Positions 26,368 to 35,493 are shown, counted from the stretch's first letter. The stretch: DNA of 64,000 nt from Pseudobutyrivibrio sp. 49 (GCF_900100545.1 NZ_FNDP01000007.1:62001-126000), one strand, 5' to 3'. Translations and numbers: made by a program. Notes: a model not told the origin generated them from the sequence alone.

Positions 26368-27356
26368 TTATGGAGCATGGCTCAGGTGGCCGTGCTACAG
26401 GGGAATTAATAAGAGAAATATTTGAAGCACAGTTTAACAGTGATGTACTTTCAGAGATGGAGGATGCAGCAGTTGTTCCAGGAGATGGCACCATTGCCAT
26501 GACTACAGATAGCTTTGTGGTCACACCATTGGAATTTCCAGGAGGAGATATTGGACGTCTGTGTATTTGTGGTACAGTGAATGACCTTTGCATGAGAGGA
26601 GCTGTTCCTAAATATATTACTTGCGGTTTCATTCTTGAAGAGGGGGCAGATGTGGAGCTCCTTCGTCGAATTGTAAAATCAATGGCTGAGACTGCAAATG
26701 AAGCAGGTGTAAAAATTGTAGCCGGTGATACAAAGGTTATTGAGGGAAATGGTGGGATCTACATTAACACTGCCGGAGTAGGTTTTGTTCCAAAGGACGT
26801 AGACATAAAAGCTAAGAATGCAAGCCCAGATGACGTAATCATCGTTTCTGGAAACGTAGGCGACCATCATGCCACAGTTCTAAGCCAGCGTATGGGTATC
26901 AAAAATACTATCCAAAGCGATAATGCGCCTCTTCAGGAGATGGTTGGAAAATTAATAGAAAACCAAATTCCAGTTCATGTCTTAAGAGATGTGACAAGAG
27001 GCGGGCTTGCCACAGTTTTAAAGGAATTAGCATTAGCCAGTGGATTAAGATTTGATATTTTGCAGGAAAAGCTTCCAGTGGACCCTCAGGTTAAATCCTT
27101 CTGCGGCCTTCTTGGCCTTGATCCATTATATATGGGAAATGAAGGAAAGCTTGTGGCTATTGTCCCAAAGGAGTACGGTCCACAGGCAGTGCAGCTTATT
27201 AAAAGTAGTAAATATGGAGAAAATGCTTGTATGATAGGCTCTGTCAATGCGCCTGATGACGAATCAGAAGCGGGGGCTCTTATAATGAAAACAGAGATAG
27301 GTGGAAGACGTTTCCTTGATATACTTCAGGGAGAGGGATTGCCACGTATCTGCTAA
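26355..27356 (+). CDS. hypE: Hydrogenase maturation protein HypE
   Basis: 333 residues, PurM-like ATPase. It begins EHGSGGRATGELI, contains DRRG-equivalent DVTRGGLATVL, and ends PRIC with the C-terminal Cys that HypF carbamoylates and HypE dehydrates to thiocyanate. Its start lies inside hypD. It is the last hyp gene; hypB, which normally accompanies hypA, is not in the window. Confidence 0.95.
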   Translation: MEKIIMEHGSGGRATGELIREIFEAQFNSDVLSEMEDAAVVPGDGTIAMTTDSFVVTPLEFPGGDIGRLCICGTVNDLCMRGAVPKYITCGFILEEGADVELLRRIVKSMAETANEAGVKIVAGDTKVIEGNGGIYINTAGVGFVPKDVDIKAKNASPDDVIIVSGNVGDHHATVLSQRMGIKNTIQSDNAPLQEMVGKLIENQIPVHVLRDVTRGGLATVLKELALASGLRFDILQEKLPVDPQVKSFCGLLGLDPLYMGNEGKLVAIVPKEYGPQAVQLIKSSKYGENACMIGSVNAPDDESEAGALIMKTEIGGRRFLDILQGEGLPRIC

Positions 27357-27451
27357 AAATCGAAGCTAAAACTTGTTGCAAAGGGCGTAATAATCCCCAT
27401 GTACACCAATAGTTAACATAAAGTTCATAAATAGTTAGGCGGTTATTATGC

Positions 27452-27457
27452 TATAAT
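27452..27457 (+). promoter_or_regulatory. Candidate promoter (-10) of the CheY-like gene
   Basis: TATAAT with an upstream TGC (extended -10, TATGCTATAAT), about 48 bases before the predicted TTG start. No good -35. Confidence 0.5.
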
Positions 27458-27504
27458 ATAACCACACATCCTAATTAACAATCAAAATAAGGAGGATGCT
27501 TGCT

Positions 27505-27888
27505 TTGGGCAAAACAGTTTTGATAGTTGATGACTCCCGATTTATGCGAGCGGTGGTCAGAAACGAATGCGAAAGAAATGGCTGTACTGTTGTAGCTGAA
27601 GCTGACTGTAGCGATGGTGCAGTAGAAAAATATAAAGAGTTCAAGCCTGACATCGTAACAATGGACATCACGATGACTGTTGATGGACATACGGTGGGTC
27701 GTAGTTCTAATGGTATTGATGCTATCAAACAGATTAAGGAGTATGATCCAGAGGCGAAAATCCTAGTGGTTAGTGCCATGGGACAGAAATGTTACGTTAT
27801 AGAGGCTATTGAAGCTGGTGCTAAGGATTTTGTTATCAAGCCTTTTGACGAGGCCAGATTTGCAGAAGCTTTATCACACTTTATGTAA
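27505..27888 (+). CDS. Single-domain CheY-like response regulator
   Basis: 127 residues from a TTG at 27505. The ATG at 27496 abuts the AGGAGG ribosome site with no spacing, while the TTG has about nine bases. It is a receiver fold only: VLIVDDSRFMR, phospho-Asp in VTMDITM, VVSAMGQ and the Lys of FVIKPF. After the phospho-site the usual MPxxDG turn is replaced by MTVDGHTVGRSSNG, about eight to nine residues longer and without the Pro. CheY-type proteins bind a flagellar switch or another partner, but no chemotaxis gene is nearby. Confidence 0.85.
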   Translation: MGKTVLIVDDSRFMRAVVRNECERNGCTVVAEADCSDGAVEKYKEFKPDIVTMDITMTVDGHTVGRSSNGIDAIKQIKEYDPEAKILVVSAMGQKCYVIEAIEAGAKDFVIKPFDEARFAEALSHFM

Positions 27889-27904
27889 TTGATAATATGT
27901 ATTT

Positions 27905-27936
27905 AAAGGGTTACGGTGCTGTAGCCCTTTTTAATT
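27905..27936 (+). terminator. Intrinsic terminator of the CheY-like gene
   Basis: Ten-base stem AAAGGGTTAC/GTAGCCCTTT with a six-base loop and TTTT. Confidence 0.85.
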
Positions 27937-28188
27937 GCATACAACGGAAACTAGGGAAATGTGTTGTGTAAAAGACACTTGAGTAATAATAGGCGTTTCC
28001 AAAGAAAAAGACCGAGTTTTTCGGTCTTTTTGAGGGGAGTATAAATAATTAATAAGGGTATGGTAAGGAAACTCCTTACCATGGTTGTGATTATAATATA
28101 GTTAATCGACTAATGCAAGGAAAAGTTGAAAAAAGATATCATCTAGTCTAAGATATTTTTAGTTAGTTAAGTAATAGGAGATTTAGAA
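27937..28188 (+). other. Intergenic stretch with a second terminator and a hairpin
   Basis: No gene seen. It holds a terminator at 28004-28030 with no gene of its own, and an ungapped hairpin at 28059-28081 (ATGGTAAGGA, loop AAC, TCCTTACCAT) without a T-run. About 70 bases between the two terminators could be a small RNA; nothing further can be said. Confidence 0.4.
28004..28030 (+). terminator. Orphan intrinsic terminator
   Basis: Stem AAAAAGACCGA/TCGGTCTTTTT around a short T-rich loop, ending in Ts. It follows another terminator by 70 bases. Confidence 0.8.
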
Positions 28189-29337
28189 TTGCCAAAAACA
28201 TTTACCATTAGCTGCCCATGTCATTTTGGACTTGAGGCACCATTGAAAAGAGAAATTTATGATTTAGGCTACGACATTACTGAGGTTACAGATGGAAGGG
28301 TAACTTTTACAGGTGATGCCGAGGCTGTTTGTCGCGCAAATATCCATCTGCGCACAGCGGAAAGAGTCCTTGTAGAAGTGGGCCGTTTTCACGCTACCAC
28401 CTTTGAGGAACTTTTCCAGGGAATCAAAGCTCTCCCATGGGAAGAGTATATTCCTGAGAATGGTAAATTCTGGGTTACAAAGGCTACATCTGTAAAGAGT
28501 AAGCTTTTTTCCCTTACAGATATTCAGTCTATAGCTAAAAAAGCTATGGTTGAGCGCATGAAGACATATTATGACGTTCAGTGGTTTAAGGAAGATGGAG
28601 CAGATTATCCTGTTCGTATTTTCCTATTAAAGGATGATGTAGTAGTTACACTTGATTCCACAGGTACACCTCTTCATAAGAGAGGCTACCGTACATATAC
28701 AAGTAAGGCACCTCTTTCAGAGACTATGGCGGCAGCACTTATTCAGCTGACACCATGGCGTGCCGACAGAATTTTAGTAGATCCATTCTGTGGTTCAGGT
28801 ACCTTTTTGATTGAAGCAGCCATGATTGCTGCAAATATTGCGCCAGGTCTTAACAGAGATTTCACCTCTATGGACTGGACAAATCTCATTTCTCCAAAGC
28901 TTTGGAATGAGCTTTTGGATGAGGCAAGAGAAGAAGTGGATACATCGGTAGAATGTGACCTTCAGGGATTTGATATTGACCCTGATATGGTTAAAATTGC
29001 CCGTCTCAATGCAAAGCAGGCAGGTGTTGACCACATGATTCACTTCCAGGTGCGAGATGTTGGGGCACTTAGCCATCCAAAGAAATATGGATTTATTCTG
29101 ACAAACCCTCCATATGGAGAGCGTCTTGAAGATAAGAAGGATCTTCCTGAGATTTACGGAAAGCTTGGAAAAGCTTACGCCGCTCTTGATAGCTGGTCTA
29201 TGTATGTGATAACAAGTTATGAAGATGCGCCAAAGTCAATCGGAAGAAAAGCAGATAAAAATCGCAAGATATACAATGGAATGATAAAGACATACTTTTA
29301 TCAATTCCTTGGACCAAAGCCTAAGAAAAAGGACTAG
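28189..29337 (+). CDS. THUMP-domain 23S rRNA methyltransferase (RlmL/YpsC-type)
   Basis: 382 residues. The start is TTG (MPKTFTI) with AGGAG eight bases upstream; no ATG is placed well. An N-terminal ferredoxin-like and THUMP region (~1-160) binds RNA. The C-terminal Rossmann methyltransferase has VDPFCGSGTFLIEAA and the N2-guanine motif LTNPPYGERL. The family makes m2G in 23S rRNA. It ends three bases before the next gene. Confidence 0.92.
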   Translation: MPKTFTISCPCHFGLEAPLKREIYDLGYDITEVTDGRVTFTGDAEAVCRANIHLRTAERVLVEVGRFHATTFEELFQGIKALPWEEYIPENGKFWVTKATSVKSKLFSLTDIQSIAKKAMVERMKTYYDVQWFKEDGADYPVRIFLLKDDVVVTLDSTGTPLHKRGYRTYTSKAPLSETMAAALIQLTPWRADRILVDPFCGSGTFLIEAAMIAANIAPGLNRDFTSMDWTNLISPKLWNELLDEAREEVDTSVECDLQGFDIDPDMVKIARLNAKQAGVDHMIHFQVRDVGALSHPKKYGFILTNPPYGERLEDKKDLPEIYGKLGKAYAALDSWSMYVITSYEDAPKSIGRKADKNRKIYNGMIKTYFYQFLGPKPKKKD

Positions 29338-29340
29338 AAA

Positions 29341-31077
29341 ATGAAACTTTCCAAGAGATTCACGGTGTTTGTACTGATTATAGCAATCACCGTTATTGGA
29401 AAAATGAATAATTGGAATGACAGGTATGCAGCCGTCGATTCATTTAGAGGAGCAGCTTTAAATGAAGACGTGCTGTATCCTTTAATGTCTAAAAATCTAA
29501 ACGACTCAGGCAAACTGAAGCTTTACATTAATGACGAGCTATACACCAGCTACGAGCAGGAAGCTATTTTGGATGACAGTCTTAATCCAGTAGGCTCGCT
29601 GGAATTTATCCGCAGTGTGTTAAAGGGCTCGGCATTTATGGAAGACGAGGGCTGTGCAGTTGTCCAGATTTCTAACAATATCTATGAGTTCCTGGCGGAT
29701 AACAAAACTGCCACTGCCAACGGAGATGATATGAAGCTGGCAATCAAGCCATCTATTCACATGGGTAGAATGTACGTGGGACTTAAAGATTTGTGCGATA
29801 TCTTTGGTTACGACTACACCTATGACAGAGCTTCCTACACCGCCAATATCACAATTAGCAGTGTGCCAAAGCTTCCGTTGACTTATGATCTTCGAAACGT
29901 GGACAGAGTCAGCTTTATAAGAAATCAGGGCTCTACCGCTACCTGTTGGGCATGTGCTTCACTTGAGGCACTGGAGTCATCTCTTTTGCCAGCATCCCAG
30001 TATAAGTTTTCTGTTGATTCAATGATTAATAACAACAGCTTTCAATTGGACGAGTCTGCCGGCGGTGAATATACCATGGCACTGGCTTATCTTTTGTCAT
30101 GGCAGGGACCTGTTGAAGAGGAAGAGCAGGGTGGTCTTATTCAGGAGCTCACCGGAGAGAAAAGTGCTCCATCAGTACACTTGCAGGAAGCACATTTTTA
30201 CGACTCAGAAAATCTGGATGATATAAAGTGGGCTGTTTACAAATATGGTGGTGTTTCCACATCGATTTATGCAAGTGTTAATACTGCGAATTTAAATGGA
30301 TCAAGCTGCTACAACCGCAGTACAAACTCATATTGCTATACAGGAAATGCAAAGCCAAATCATGATGTTGTAATTATTGGATGGGACGATACCTATCCTG
30401 CAGAAAATTTCAGCACTGAGGTGCCACACAGCGGTGCATTCATCTGCCAAAACAGTTGGGGTAGTGGTTTTGGAGATGATGGTGTATTTTACATTTCTTA
30501 CTATGATTCAAATATTGGTAATCAGGCCGTTTCCTATGTGAAGGTAGATACCAATAATACATATAATTATATCTATCAGAGCGATTTATGCGGATGGGTT
30601 GGTCAGATTGGTTACAGTAAAGAATGGGCTTATGGTTGCAATACCTTTACTGCAGAGGCTAATCAGCAGATAGAGGCAGCTGGTTTCTATGCTTTGGCTA
30701 AAAACACCAGCTATCAGGTTTACTTTGTTCCAGATTACAAAAACACCAGCACCCTTTCCTCAAAGGAAATTGTTGCTTCAGGAACTGTAGACCAGGCGGG
30801 TTATTATACTGTAAAATTTAATCAGGCGAAAACAGTAGACAAGGGAGAAAGCTTCGCTATTATTCTTTACATCAACACACCAGACACAAAGCGTCCACTT
30901 GCAGTGGAATATATCAGTGATTCAATGACAGCGGCAGTTGATATCACAGACGGAAAGGGCTTTATTAGCAACAACGGTCTGGATTGGGAGAACGTAGAGG
31001 ATGTTGCAAACGCAAACCTTTGCATAAAAGCATATGCAAATGATGTGGTTGAAGTATTCGAGGACGAAGATAAATAA
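29341..31077 (+). CDS. Exported papain-like (C1) cysteine protease
   Basis: 578 residues. An N-terminal hydrophobic helix (~7-20) acts as signal or anchor. Residues ~40-175 look like a copper-amine-oxidase N-terminal-like domain. The catalytic C1 domain then shows RNQGSTATCWACASLEALE (oxyanion Gln196, nucleophile Cys202), PNHDVVIIGWDD with the catalytic His, and CQNSWGSGFGDDG with the Asn. A C-terminal beta-rich domain (~390-570) may bind substrate or wall. It degrades proteins or peptide cross-links outside the cell. An N-acetylmuramoyl-alanine amidase follows in the same operon, suggesting a wall or surface-processing role. Confidence 0.88.
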   Translation: MKLSKRFTVFVLIIAITVIGKMNNWNDRYAAVDSFRGAALNEDVLYPLMSKNLNDSGKLKLYINDELYTSYEQEAILDDSLNPVGSLEFIRSVLKGSAFMEDEGCAVVQISNNIYEFLADNKTATANGDDMKLAIKPSIHMGRMYVGLKDLCDIFGYDYTYDRASYTANITISSVPKLPLTYDLRNVDRVSFIRNQGSTATCWACASLEALESSLLPASQYKFSVDSMINNNSFQLDESAGGEYTMALAYLLSWQGPVEEEEQGGLIQELTGEKSAPSVHLQEAHFYDSENLDDIKWAVYKYGGVSTSIYASVNTANLNGSSCYNRSTNSYCYTGNAKPNHDVVIIGWDDTYPAENFSTEVPHSGAFICQNSWGSGFGDDGVFYISYYDSNIGNQAVSYVKVDTNNTYNYIYQSDLCGWVGQIGYSKEWAYGCNTFTAEANQQIEAAGFYALAKNTSYQVYFVPDYKNTSTLSSKEIVASGTVDQAGYYTVKFNQAKTVDKGESFAIILYINTPDTKRPLAVEYISDSMTAAVDITDGKGFISNNGLDWENVEDVANANLCIKAYANDVVEVFEDEDK

Positions 31078-31103
31078 TCCTTGAAAAGCGGAGAGATAAT
31101 GTA

Positions 31104-32168
31104 ATGGAAAATAAGGTTTTAGGGGTCTTTACGGCCATCATTCTGGCAGTGGTTATTGCTATATGCTGTCTGCTTATCTATGTACCTAACATGCATTTTA
31201 TTGCGCTGAAGGTACAGGACAGTAAAGTATCTGGCGGACGAGTATCAGTTATGAGTATGCTACGTGCTTCGGATGAAGAATTGCAGGAGGATTCTGAGGA
31301 GGTTGTTCGTGATGTTTTAAAAGGACATCAGATTAGATTAACATTGCCTCAAAGTGTCACCAGTGCCGGAGTTTCAATTATTAATGATTATGTAAATAGA
31401 AATATCGCAATTACGATAAATGGAATTGGAAAGGATTACTTTTCACAATATCCAATGCGTGGAAATGCAGATAACATTGTGGATGTCACCTATGATAGCG
31501 AGAATCTGATTGGTGTCATAGAGATTACTCTCGATGATATAAAAGAAGTGCAGATGACCTCCGAAGGAGAGTACATATATTTTGATTTTTTAGACCCACA
31601 TGAAGTGTATGATTATGTTGTGGTTGTGGATGCGGGACATGGTGGAAATGTTCCAGGAGCCACAAAGATGGGGGTTAAAGAAAAGGATTTAGATTTACAG
31701 TTTGCTCTCCAACTAAAGAGAATGTTTGATCATAGTGGAAAGAATATCGGTGTTTATTACACTAGGACTGATGATAGTAATCCCTCCTTTGAGGAAAGAG
31801 TTGGTTTGGCGAATGATTCTGAAGCGGATCTATTCCTATCAATACACAATAATTCTACCGCTTCTGGTAGAATGTCTTCCATCAACGGAACTGAGGTTAT
31901 GTACAAGGGCGCCGATGAAAGTGGTAATTCAAAGCGCTTTGCGTCCATGTGCCTAGATAATCTTTTGGAGGCTTTAGGCTCCAAATCGAAAGGCACAGTC
32001 GTGGGAGATGATGTGTATATTGTAAGAATGGCTCAGGCTCCAGTTGCGCTGGTAGAAGTAGGCTTTATGACCAACGCAAAGGAACTTGAAAAGCTTCAGG
32101 ATAACGAGTATCAGAAAAAAACGGCCGGTGCCCTTTATGACGCCGTCGTAGAATATTTATATAATTGA
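31104..32168 (+). CDS. Membrane-anchored N-acetylmuramoyl-L-alanine amidase (Amidase_3)
   Basis: 354 residues. One membrane helix at ~7-27, an extracellular N-terminal domain (~40-165), then the zinc amidase domain: VVVDAGHGGNVPGATK, an upstream metal Glu in KEKDLDL, LFLSIHNNS, and VALVEVGFMTN with the catalytic Glu. It cuts the bond between muramic acid and the stem peptide, probably for cell separation. It has an AGCGGAGAG ribosome site; the rdgB gene follows by seven bases. Confidence 0.92.
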   Translation: MENKVLGVFTAIILAVVIAICCLLIYVPNMHFIALKVQDSKVSGGRVSVMSMLRASDEELQEDSEEVVRDVLKGHQIRLTLPQSVTSAGVSIINDYVNRNIAITINGIGKDYFSQYPMRGNADNIVDVTYDSENLIGVIEITLDDIKEVQMTSEGEYIYFDFLDPHEVYDYVVVVDAGHGGNVPGATKMGVKEKDLDLQFALQLKRMFDHSGKNIGVYYTRTDDSNPSFEERVGLANDSEADLFLSIHNNSTASGRMSSINGTEVMYKGADESGNSKRFASMCLDNLLEALGSKSKGTVVGDDVYIVRMAQAPVALVEVGFMTNAKELEKLQDNEYQKKTAGALYDAVVEYLYN

Positions 32169-32175
32169 GGTAACA

Positions 32176-32787
32176 ATGAAAACTAGAATTATTTTTGCAA
32201 CAGGAAACAAAAACAAACTCCGTGAAATTAAAGAGATTTTAGGTGAAGAAAAATATGAAATCCTCACCATGAAGGAAGCTGGAATCGATATTGATATCGT
32301 TGAGGATGGAAAGACCTTCGAGGAGAATTCTCTGATTAAGTCCCGTGCCATAGCAGCTCATGCTAAGGATGCAATCGTTCTTGCAGATGACAGCGGACTT
32401 GAGATTGATGCTTTAAATAAAGAGCCAGGCATCTACTCAGCCAGATATATGGGTGAGGATACTTCTTATGATATTAAAAATGCAAATCTTATTGAGCGAC
32501 TTGAAGGAGTTGAAAAGCAGGATAGAAGCGCAAGATTCGTTTGTGCAGTATCGGCTGTTTTTCCTGATGGAAAAGAGGCAGTAGTGCGTGGCACCATCGA
32601 GGGCTATATAGGTTGGGAGCCAATGGGTGAAAATGGTTTTGGCTATGACCCAATTTTCTATCTTTGGGATAAGGATGTCAGTACAGCAAGCATATCCCCA
32701 GAGGAGAAAAATGCCATCAGCCATAGAGGTCAGGCACTTAGAATGATAAAGGAAGAAATTATTAAGCATGAAAATATTAGTTGTTAG
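32176..32787 (+). CDS. rdgB: XTP/dITP pyrophosphatase (RdgB/HAM1)
   Basis: 203 residues. The signature is FATGNKNKLREIKEIL at the N-terminus, then ADDSGLEIDAL and PGIYSARYMG, GENGFGYDPIF, and SHRGQALRMI at the end. It hydrolyses non-canonical purine nucleoside triphosphates so that they are not used for DNA. It overlaps the next gene by 20 bases. Confidence 0.95.
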   Translation: MKTRIIFATGNKNKLREIKEILGEEKYEILTMKEAGIDIDIVEDGKTFEENSLIKSRAIAAHAKDAIVLADDSGLEIDALNKEPGIYSARYMGEDTSYDIKNANLIERLEGVEKQDRSARFVCAVSAVFPDGKEAVVRGTIEGYIGWEPMGENGFGYDPIFYLWDKDVSTASISPEEKNAISHRGQALRMIKEEIIKHENISC

Positions 32788-33271
32788 TGATACACATGGC
32801 AGATCAGAGAATTTACGAGATGCCATTCATATAGAAAATCCAGACAGAATCTACCATCTTGGAGATGGACAGGGAGTTGAGGATAATCTCTGGATGATGT
32901 CAGAAGCACCCGCAGAATGTGTCTGTGGCAACTGTGACTGGGGTGGTAGCCTGCCAAATGAGCTGGTGCTTGAAGTAGGTAATCATCACATCCTTATTAC
33001 CCATGGTCATTACTATGGAGTAAGCTACGGTTACCAAGAGATTGCAGAGGCTGCAAAGGCTAAGGGCTGCGACATTGTACTGTATGGTCACACCCATGTT
33101 CCAACTATCGATCATTATCAGAATTTGATTATCGCAAACCCTGGAAGTATAGCTTTTCCAAGACAGGAATCACGTGAACACACTTATATGACAATTTTAG
33201 TAGATAATAGTGGTGAACTTACTATGGAATTGCATTCTCTAGAGGAATACGATAGAACACATGGAAATTAA
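32768..33271 (+). CDS. YfcE/MJ0936-type metallophosphoesterase
   Basis: 167 residues. The binuclear metal motifs are VVSDTHG, HLGDGQG, CGNCDW (the family's GNCD), ITHGHYYG and YGHTHVP. It is a small cytosolic phosphodiesterase of unknown natural substrate. The rdgB-phosphoesterase order with overlap is common in Firmicutes. It overlaps the next gene by eleven bases. Confidence 0.92.
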   Translation: MKILVVSDTHGRSENLRDAIHIENPDRIYHLGDGQGVEDNLWMMSEAPAECVCGNCDWGGSLPNELVLEVGNHHILITHGHYYGVSYGYQEIAEAAKAKGCDIVLYGHTHVPTIDHYQNLIIANPGSIAFPRQESREHTYMTILVDNSGELTMELHSLEEYDRTHGN

Positions 33272-34784
33272 AGTTGTAATTGAAGATGTTGTTCCTGAAA
33301 AGGAATATATATTGATGACTAAGCCAGATGAGTCCATTACCTTTGTTGAGGCGATGGACCGTTTGGGGTTCAAATATTACAGACCTTGTGGAGGCTTTGG
33401 TAAGTGCCTTAGCTGTGCAATAAGGTTTGTGTATGGTGCACCTGAAATGACCGCCGATGATGAGCGTGCCCTTGAATTTTGGGAAATGCGAAATGGCTGG
33501 AGACTTGGTTGCAAGTGCGTTATCACACGTGACTGTAAAATACAGGTGCCAAAGCGACTTGTATCTGAAATAAATTCTATAGGAGTTCCTCAAACTACAG
33601 AGGAGCTTCCTCTTGATAAAACCAACATAGCTATCGCTGTGGATGTTGGTACCACAACCCTTGCCGCTACGGCAATAGATCTTAATAATGGAAAAGTTTT
33701 GCGTCAGCATACCTGGACCAATGGTCAGACCAAATATGGTATGGATGTTATGAGCCGAATCAAGGCAGCTATTGATGGTCATGGTGATGAGCTTCAGCAG
33801 TTGGTTATTGGAGATTTAATGAAAATGGGTGTGAAAATCATTGGCGAAGATTTTCTTACTCATAAGGTTGTTATGTCCGGAAATACGGTAATGACCCATT
33901 TACTTCTGAAGTACCCAGTTGACGGTATGGCACAATATCCGTTCCATCCTTACACCTTGGATGCAATTAAATTCAGGGAAGAACGTCGAGATATCTTTTT
34001 TATGCCAGCTATAAGTGCCTTTGTTGGAGGAGATATAGTATCAGGTCTTTTCTACATTAAGGAGCAGGCAAAGGCGAGAAAAGAGGAAGACGACACCTTC
34101 ATCATGGTAGATATGGGAACCAATGCTGAGCTAGTGTTATTTGATGGGGAAAAATATTGGTGCTCATCAGCCTCTGCAGGTCCAGCCTTAGAGGGTGCCA
34201 GTCTGAAGTGTGGAGTGGCATCTGTACGTGGTGCCATCAATCATCTTTCAATTCATGGTCGGGAAGTGAAATATACAACCATCGGAGGAGAAAAGCCAAT
34301 AGGTCTTTGCGGAAGTGGAGTTATTGATTTAATCCACGAACTTCGTCGTAACAATATTATTGACGAGGGCGGATTGTTGCTGGATGAGTATTCAGAAACA
34401 GGATTTCCAATCACAGATGAAATCTTCATATCAGGAGAGGATATTCAGCAGGTTATTCTTGCAAAAGCTGCAATCCGTTCTGGTATAGAGATGCTACTTA
34501 ATGCTGCCAAGCTCAGTCTGGAGCAGATTGATCATCTTTATATAGCTGGTGGACTTGGAGCATCAGTAAGTATATGGGCGGCAGCTGGAATAGGACTTTT
34601 CCCAAAGGAACTGATTCCAAAATTTGAATCAATAGGAAATGGGTCACTTCATGGTGATATCGCATTTATCATGAATCCAGATGAAGATGCCTTGAAAGAA
34701 ATAAAGGAAAATTCGCAAATTGTAATACTTGCAACGGACCCAAAATTCGAGAAGCTTTTCCTTGAAAACTTGAATTTATCATAA
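33261..34784 (+). CDS. 2Fe-2S ASKHA protein (DUF4445), corrinoid-activator (RACE/RamA)-like
   Basis: 507 residues. The N-terminal ~95 residues carry a plant-type [2Fe-2S] pattern (Cys43, Cys49, Cys52, Cys84). The rest is an acetate/sugar-kinase/Hsc70-fold ATPase with AIAVDVGTTTLAATAID, FVGGDIVSG, VDMGTNAEL and a C-terminal YIAGGLGASVS. Members reactivate corrinoid proteins or methyltransferases by ATP-driven reduction. No methyltransferase or corrinoid gene is in the window, so the partner is unknown. It shares an operon with rdgB and the phosphoesterase by overlap. Confidence 0.85.
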   Translation: MEIKVVIEDVVPEKEYILMTKPDESITFVEAMDRLGFKYYRPCGGFGKCLSCAIRFVYGAPEMTADDERALEFWEMRNGWRLGCKCVITRDCKIQVPKRLVSEINSIGVPQTTEELPLDKTNIAIAVDVGTTTLAATAIDLNNGKVLRQHTWTNGQTKYGMDVMSRIKAAIDGHGDELQQLVIGDLMKMGVKIIGEDFLTHKVVMSGNTVMTHLLLKYPVDGMAQYPFHPYTLDAIKFREERRDIFFMPAISAFVGGDIVSGLFYIKEQAKARKEEDDTFIMVDMGTNAELVLFDGEKYWCSSASAGPALEGASLKCGVASVRGAINHLSIHGREVKYTTIGGEKPIGLCGSGVIDLIHELRRNNIIDEGGLLLDEYSETGFPITDEIFISGEDIQQVILAKAAIRSGIEMLLNAAKLSLEQIDHLYIAGGLGASVSIWAAAGIGLFPKELIPKFESIGNGSLHGDIAFIMNPDEDALKEIKENSQIVILATDPKFEKLFLENLNLS

Positions 34785-34893
34785 CTGTGAATTAATTGAG
34801 AACAATTAGTGTATTTACACAGGGGACGACGTATGTATGTTAAGATGACCTTATACACCTGTAAATTAGGTGAATATAGAAAGGAGTCTAGTT

Positions 34894-35481
34894 ATGGCAA
34901 AGTATGTATGTCCTGTTTGTGGTTACATTCATGAAGGTGACAATCCACCTGATGAGTGTCCAGTATGTCATGTGAGTGGTGATAAGTTCAAAAAGGTTGA
35001 GGGTGAGATTACCCTTGCGGCTGAGCATGTATTTGGCGTTTATGGCGCTACAGTAAAGAACAATCCTGATATTACTGACGAAGATAAAAAGTACATCTTC
35101 GAGCAGCTCAAGGCTAATTTTGAAGGTGAGTGCTCAGAAGTTGGAATGTATCTTTGTATGGCTCGCGTGGCACACAGAGAGGGCTACCCAGAGATTGGTC
35201 TCTATTGGGAAAAGGCAGCCTGGGAAGAGGCTGAGCATGCTTGCAAGTTTGCAGAGCTCCTTGGCTCTGACTTAGAGACAAACATGACTGATTCTACAAA
35301 GAAGAATCTGGCATGGCGAGTTGATTGTGAGTTTGGAGCTACACAGGGTAAGGTTGATTTGGCAACCTGCGCTAAGAAGAATAACCTTGATGCCATCCAC
35401 GACACAGTTCATGAGATGGCTCGCGACGAAGCCCGCCACGGAAAGGCGTTGGAAGGCTTCCTCAATCGATATTTTAAATAA
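34894..35481 (+). CDS. Reverse rubrerythrin
   Basis: 195 residues from the ATG at 34894 (AAAGGAG upstream); an upstream GTG at 34870 has no ribosome site. The rubredoxin centre comes first (CPVCGY, CPVC: Cys6, Cys9, Cys22, Cys25), then the diiron four-helix domain with Glu-rich motifs ([37 protein letters not shown]). In ordinary rubrerythrin the order is opposite. These proteins reduce H2O2 and O2 in anaerobes, fitting the neighbouring oxygen-sensitive hydrogenases. The gene has its own terminator and probably its own promoter. Confidence 0.93.
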   Translation: MAKYVCPVCGYIHEGDNPPDECPVCHVSGDKFKKVEGEITLAAEHVFGVYGATVKNNPDITDEDKKYIFEQLKANFEGECSEVGMYLCMARVAHREGYPEIGLYWEKAAWEEAEHACKFAELLGSDLETNMTDSTKKNLAWRVDCEFGATQGKVDLATCAKKNNLDAIHDTVHEMARDEARHGKALEGFLNRYFK

Positions 35482-35493
35482 TTATTTAGTATA

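Noticed and set aside
28189-28199. TTGCCAAAA similar to the 27-bp element
   Set aside because: It is the TTG start and first codons of the RNA methyltransferase gene, with no second half of the element.
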